From Tillus elongatus (Eukaryota > Arthropoda > Insecta > Coleoptera > Cleridae): a stretch of DNA of 64,000 nt. The DNA is taken from assembly GCA_964006375.1 (NCBI GenBank), contig OZ023267.1, forward strand, positions 19,034,539 to 19,098,538, read 5' to 3'. Below are positions 61,780 through 64,000 of this stretch, piece after piece (position 1 is the first letter of the stretch; each line of letters begins with the position of its first letter). Both the position numbers and the translations under genes were made by a program. Below the pieces are notes generated by a model. The model was not told where the DNA came from. It saw only the letters and a program-made list of their open reading frames with translations, and made no database searches.

Positions 61780-63955
61780 CGAACCTTAACGATCTCAAAC
61801 TTCTTGAAATATATAAAATAAAAAAGAAAGAGTTAAGCCAAGACATCCGTCTTGCAAAGAAGAATAGAATGGTCTACAGATTGCTAACGCAAATAATTCT
61901 AGTAAGGAAATCTGGCGTGTGGTCAATTCTACCTACTATCACACTAATAAAATGGCAAGTCCTACAACATTGGAAATCGATGGTAGGTTCGAAGAACGGG
62001 AGATCGCTGAACAGTGTGGTGAGTATTATTCTTCTGTGGCTGAGAATTGTATGGGTAGACACTATGGTACACTGATCGATGCACCCTGGGTCAGACTTGT
62101 ATTAGATCTATGTTCGTGGAGCCGATAACTGCTGAAGAAGTTTTGCAATGTGTTGGAGAACGAAAAAATTCCAATTTACATGGCACTGATAGCATTTCAA
62201 CATTGTCAAAATAGTAGCTTCTCACGTTGTTGTTCCCTTAGTGCATGTAATAAATCTGTCTATAGATAGTGGCTGCTTTCCTACTCTTCTTAAGATTGCT
62301 CTTGTTATTTTACTGTACAAGAAGGGCGATAGATAGTTATATATAAGCTCATTGCTATTCTTAGTGTTTTCGCTAAGATATTCGAAAAACTTGTATTTAA
62401 GAAAGTAGCTGCCTTTTATGCGGCTAATGGTTTACTGTCAGATTGCCAGCATGGCTTTCGTCAGAGATTTCCCACTGAGACCGCTGTTTATCAGCTCTTG
62501 CAGAATATAAATCAGCACCTGGACAGCGGTAAGTGGATAATAGGAATGTTTTTCGATTTGAGTCGTGCATTTGATACCATTAGCCACGATTTTCTGTTAA
62601 GAAAACTTGAAACAATGGATGTGAAGTGTCCAATTTTGGGATGGTCTAGGTCCTACCTAACACGTAGACTCATGTGGGTGAACATCGGTCAGGTTTTGTC
62701 ATCTGAATATCCTCTGAAGCGTGGAGATCCGCAGGGATCAGTCCTGGGGCCGTTAGTATTTCTGACGTACGTTAATGACCTTCCGTCCCATATGGCTGAC
62801 TTCGACATGACAATGTACGCCGACGATGTTGCATTGGTGGTCTCAGCGACTTCCCCTGGTAGGCTTCTTGACGCGACTACTAAAATTGTTACTGGCGTTA
62901 GAGACTGTTGTCATGAGAATCTCCTTCTGATTAACATGAACAAAACGGTTCTTGTCCACTTAGCTAGAAAGATGGTTCTTTCCGATGCTTTTGTCGATTC
63001 AATTTAGGCCGTGGGTCTTCGCTTTTCGGAGTCTGTGACTTACTTGGCCTCCGTTATACAGCATAACCTTTCGTGGGACCTTCAGGTAGACTCGATTTGT
63101 GGCAGGCTCCATTCATCTTTTTTGCATTGATGTCTGTGTACTATGCACTTGTTTATTACGCACTCTTTTTTTTTTCTCTCCCTCAGGACACTTCCGCGGG
63201 TTCGCCGCTTCGATTGCACTGCAACCTTTGGCTTATTACTACAGTATCTTACAACACTATTGCTTGGGGTTGTGCTACTGAAATTGAGCGGCTGTTTGTT
63301 GTACAGAAAAGAATCGTCAGACTTATGTTTGGTATTCAGCTGAACGGTAGATGTCGGCCTTATTTTCGTAACACTCCATCTTGACTGGTCCTTGAGCCTA
63401 CATCTACAAGGCTATTATGTTTGTGAGACTATATACTCACTGTTTTAAATTTAATGTGGACGTATATGTGCTTATGACATGAGAAATAGACTCACCATTG
63501 TGATAAGTAGCCACCACGCAGCTGGCTATGATCGGTCACCTTACTATGCTGCTGCCCGTTTGTATAATCACTTGCCTATCATCATTAGGCAGATAGTTAA
63601 TGTTAACCATTTCAAACGCCAACTTAAGGATTTTTATTAAGAAATTGTTTTTATTCTGCTGAGGAATATTTAACTTTTAAGTGGTAGTGTCGTTTGCAAT
63701 TGTGTCTCAAGATTTGGAAGGTGCATCTGCTGTATTTTGACACTAGTGATTTATGTTTTAACTTGTTAAGATGTCTGTTATTACCCTGCTTTTTATGACT
63801 TGTATTTTCCTACTTTGTGCATACTTTGTTTGTTTTTGTTATGTATTGTTTTGGTCGTTGGTGTATATGTGTTATATTTTTATTGACAAGTACATCTGTT
63901 TTTGTAACGGCTTTGGTACAATAAATATCTATATATCTATATATCTATAGCCTGT
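61780..63955 (+). pseudogene. Decayed LINE: reverse transcriptase to 3' end
   Basis: Linker segments KEIWRVVNSTYYHTNK-like (61898-61955) and EEREIAEQCGEYYSSVAEN (61990-62050) come first, then FVEPITAEEVLQCVGE (62115-62162). A frameshifted region follows with FAKIFEKLVFKKVAAFYAAN and LSDCQHGFRQRFPTETAVYQ. ORF 62498-63007 has GMFFDLSRAFDTISHDFLL (first Asp), KRGDPQGSVLGPLVFLTYVN and TMYADDVALVVS (YADD). After a TAG it continues with SESVTYLASVIQHNLSWDLQ and frameshifted thumb parts, ending near 63640 with FKRQLKDFY stop. A 3' UTR of about 300 bp ends with AATAAATATC and TATATATCTATATATC (63921-63950). The C-terminal region is heavily frameshifted. Confidence 0.85.
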
Positions 63956-64000
63956 AGTCATATTACTTCAGATCAGAGTAAAATTTAAAAAAAGTTTAAA

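Overview
This window is AT-rich metazoan nuclear DNA, most likely from an arthropod and probably an insect. That inference rests on the mix of element types: Penelope-like elements, mariner/Tc3-type transposases with the helix-turn-helix head common in arthropods, piggyBac, ZMYM1-type hAT elements, RTE, and jockey- and R2-like LINEs. It also rests on the lack of operons or bacterial gene structure. I found no host gene that I could support. Almost every coding signal belongs to a transposable element, and nearly all of these are truncated, frameshifted or nested. Family names come from protein motifs read by eye; no database search was run.

Layout, 1-15 kb: AT-rich repeats; a LINE tail (1.0 kb); a mariner relic (1.5-2.1 kb); a Penelope-like (PLE) terminal fragment (2.2 kb); an RNase H LINE tail bracketed by a 104-bp tandem repeat (3.6-4.8 kb); a GC-richer 69-bp minisatellite (4.9-5.3 kb); a decayed piggyBac (5.6-7.2 kb); an RTE fragment (8.3-8.7 kb); a LINE with an intact 539-codon reverse transcriptase ORF (9.2-10.9 kb); an R2-like LINE tail (11.1-12.2 kb); and two PLE copies in opposite orientation forming a large inverted repeat (13.0-15.0 kb).

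Layout, 15-40 kb: non-coding dispersed repeats, some in inverted pairs (15-17, 23.7-24.7 and 30.3 kb); three copies of a LINE called family A here (18.0, 21.3 and 28.1 kb); a long-TIR mariner deletion derivative (26.6-28.0 kb); an L1/Tx1-like LINE tail (30.8-31.5 kb); a foldback element (31.7-32.2 kb); a 285-bp higher-order tandem repeat (33.3-34.0 kb); an RTE tail (34.3 kb); a tRNA-headed SINE (35.4 kb); a PLE with GIY-YIG endonuclease (35.8-36.7 kb); a second R2-like fragment (36.7-37.2 kb); and the longest family A copy (37.3-39.6 kb).

Layout, 40-64 kb: a hAT element with 8-bp target duplication inside a PLE (40.7-43.6 kb); an RTE split by a SINE (43.6-44.3 kb); a palindrome carrying hammerhead-ribozyme motifs (44.6 kb); a nearly intact mariner-type transposase (44.9-46.0 kb); a second hAT deletion derivative (48.4-49.4 kb); a mariner fragment (49.7 kb); a third SINE (50.0 kb); a mariner fragment inside a PLE reverse transcriptase (50.6-52.3 kb); two more family A copies (52.3 and 55.6 kb); another mariner relic (53.4-53.8 kb); an RNase H LINE tail (57.1-58.1 kb); an unexplained 3.6-kb stretch; and a decayed LINE (61.8-63.95 kb).

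The most interesting biology is the set of hammerhead-ribozyme-like motifs in the terminal repeats of Penelope-like elements. There are at least three sequence-distinct types, one of them in a palindrome, together with PLE copies in inverted arrangements. Several nested insertions have readable target-site duplications and give a relative order of events. The elements do not form a pathway; they share the locus and have inserted into each other.
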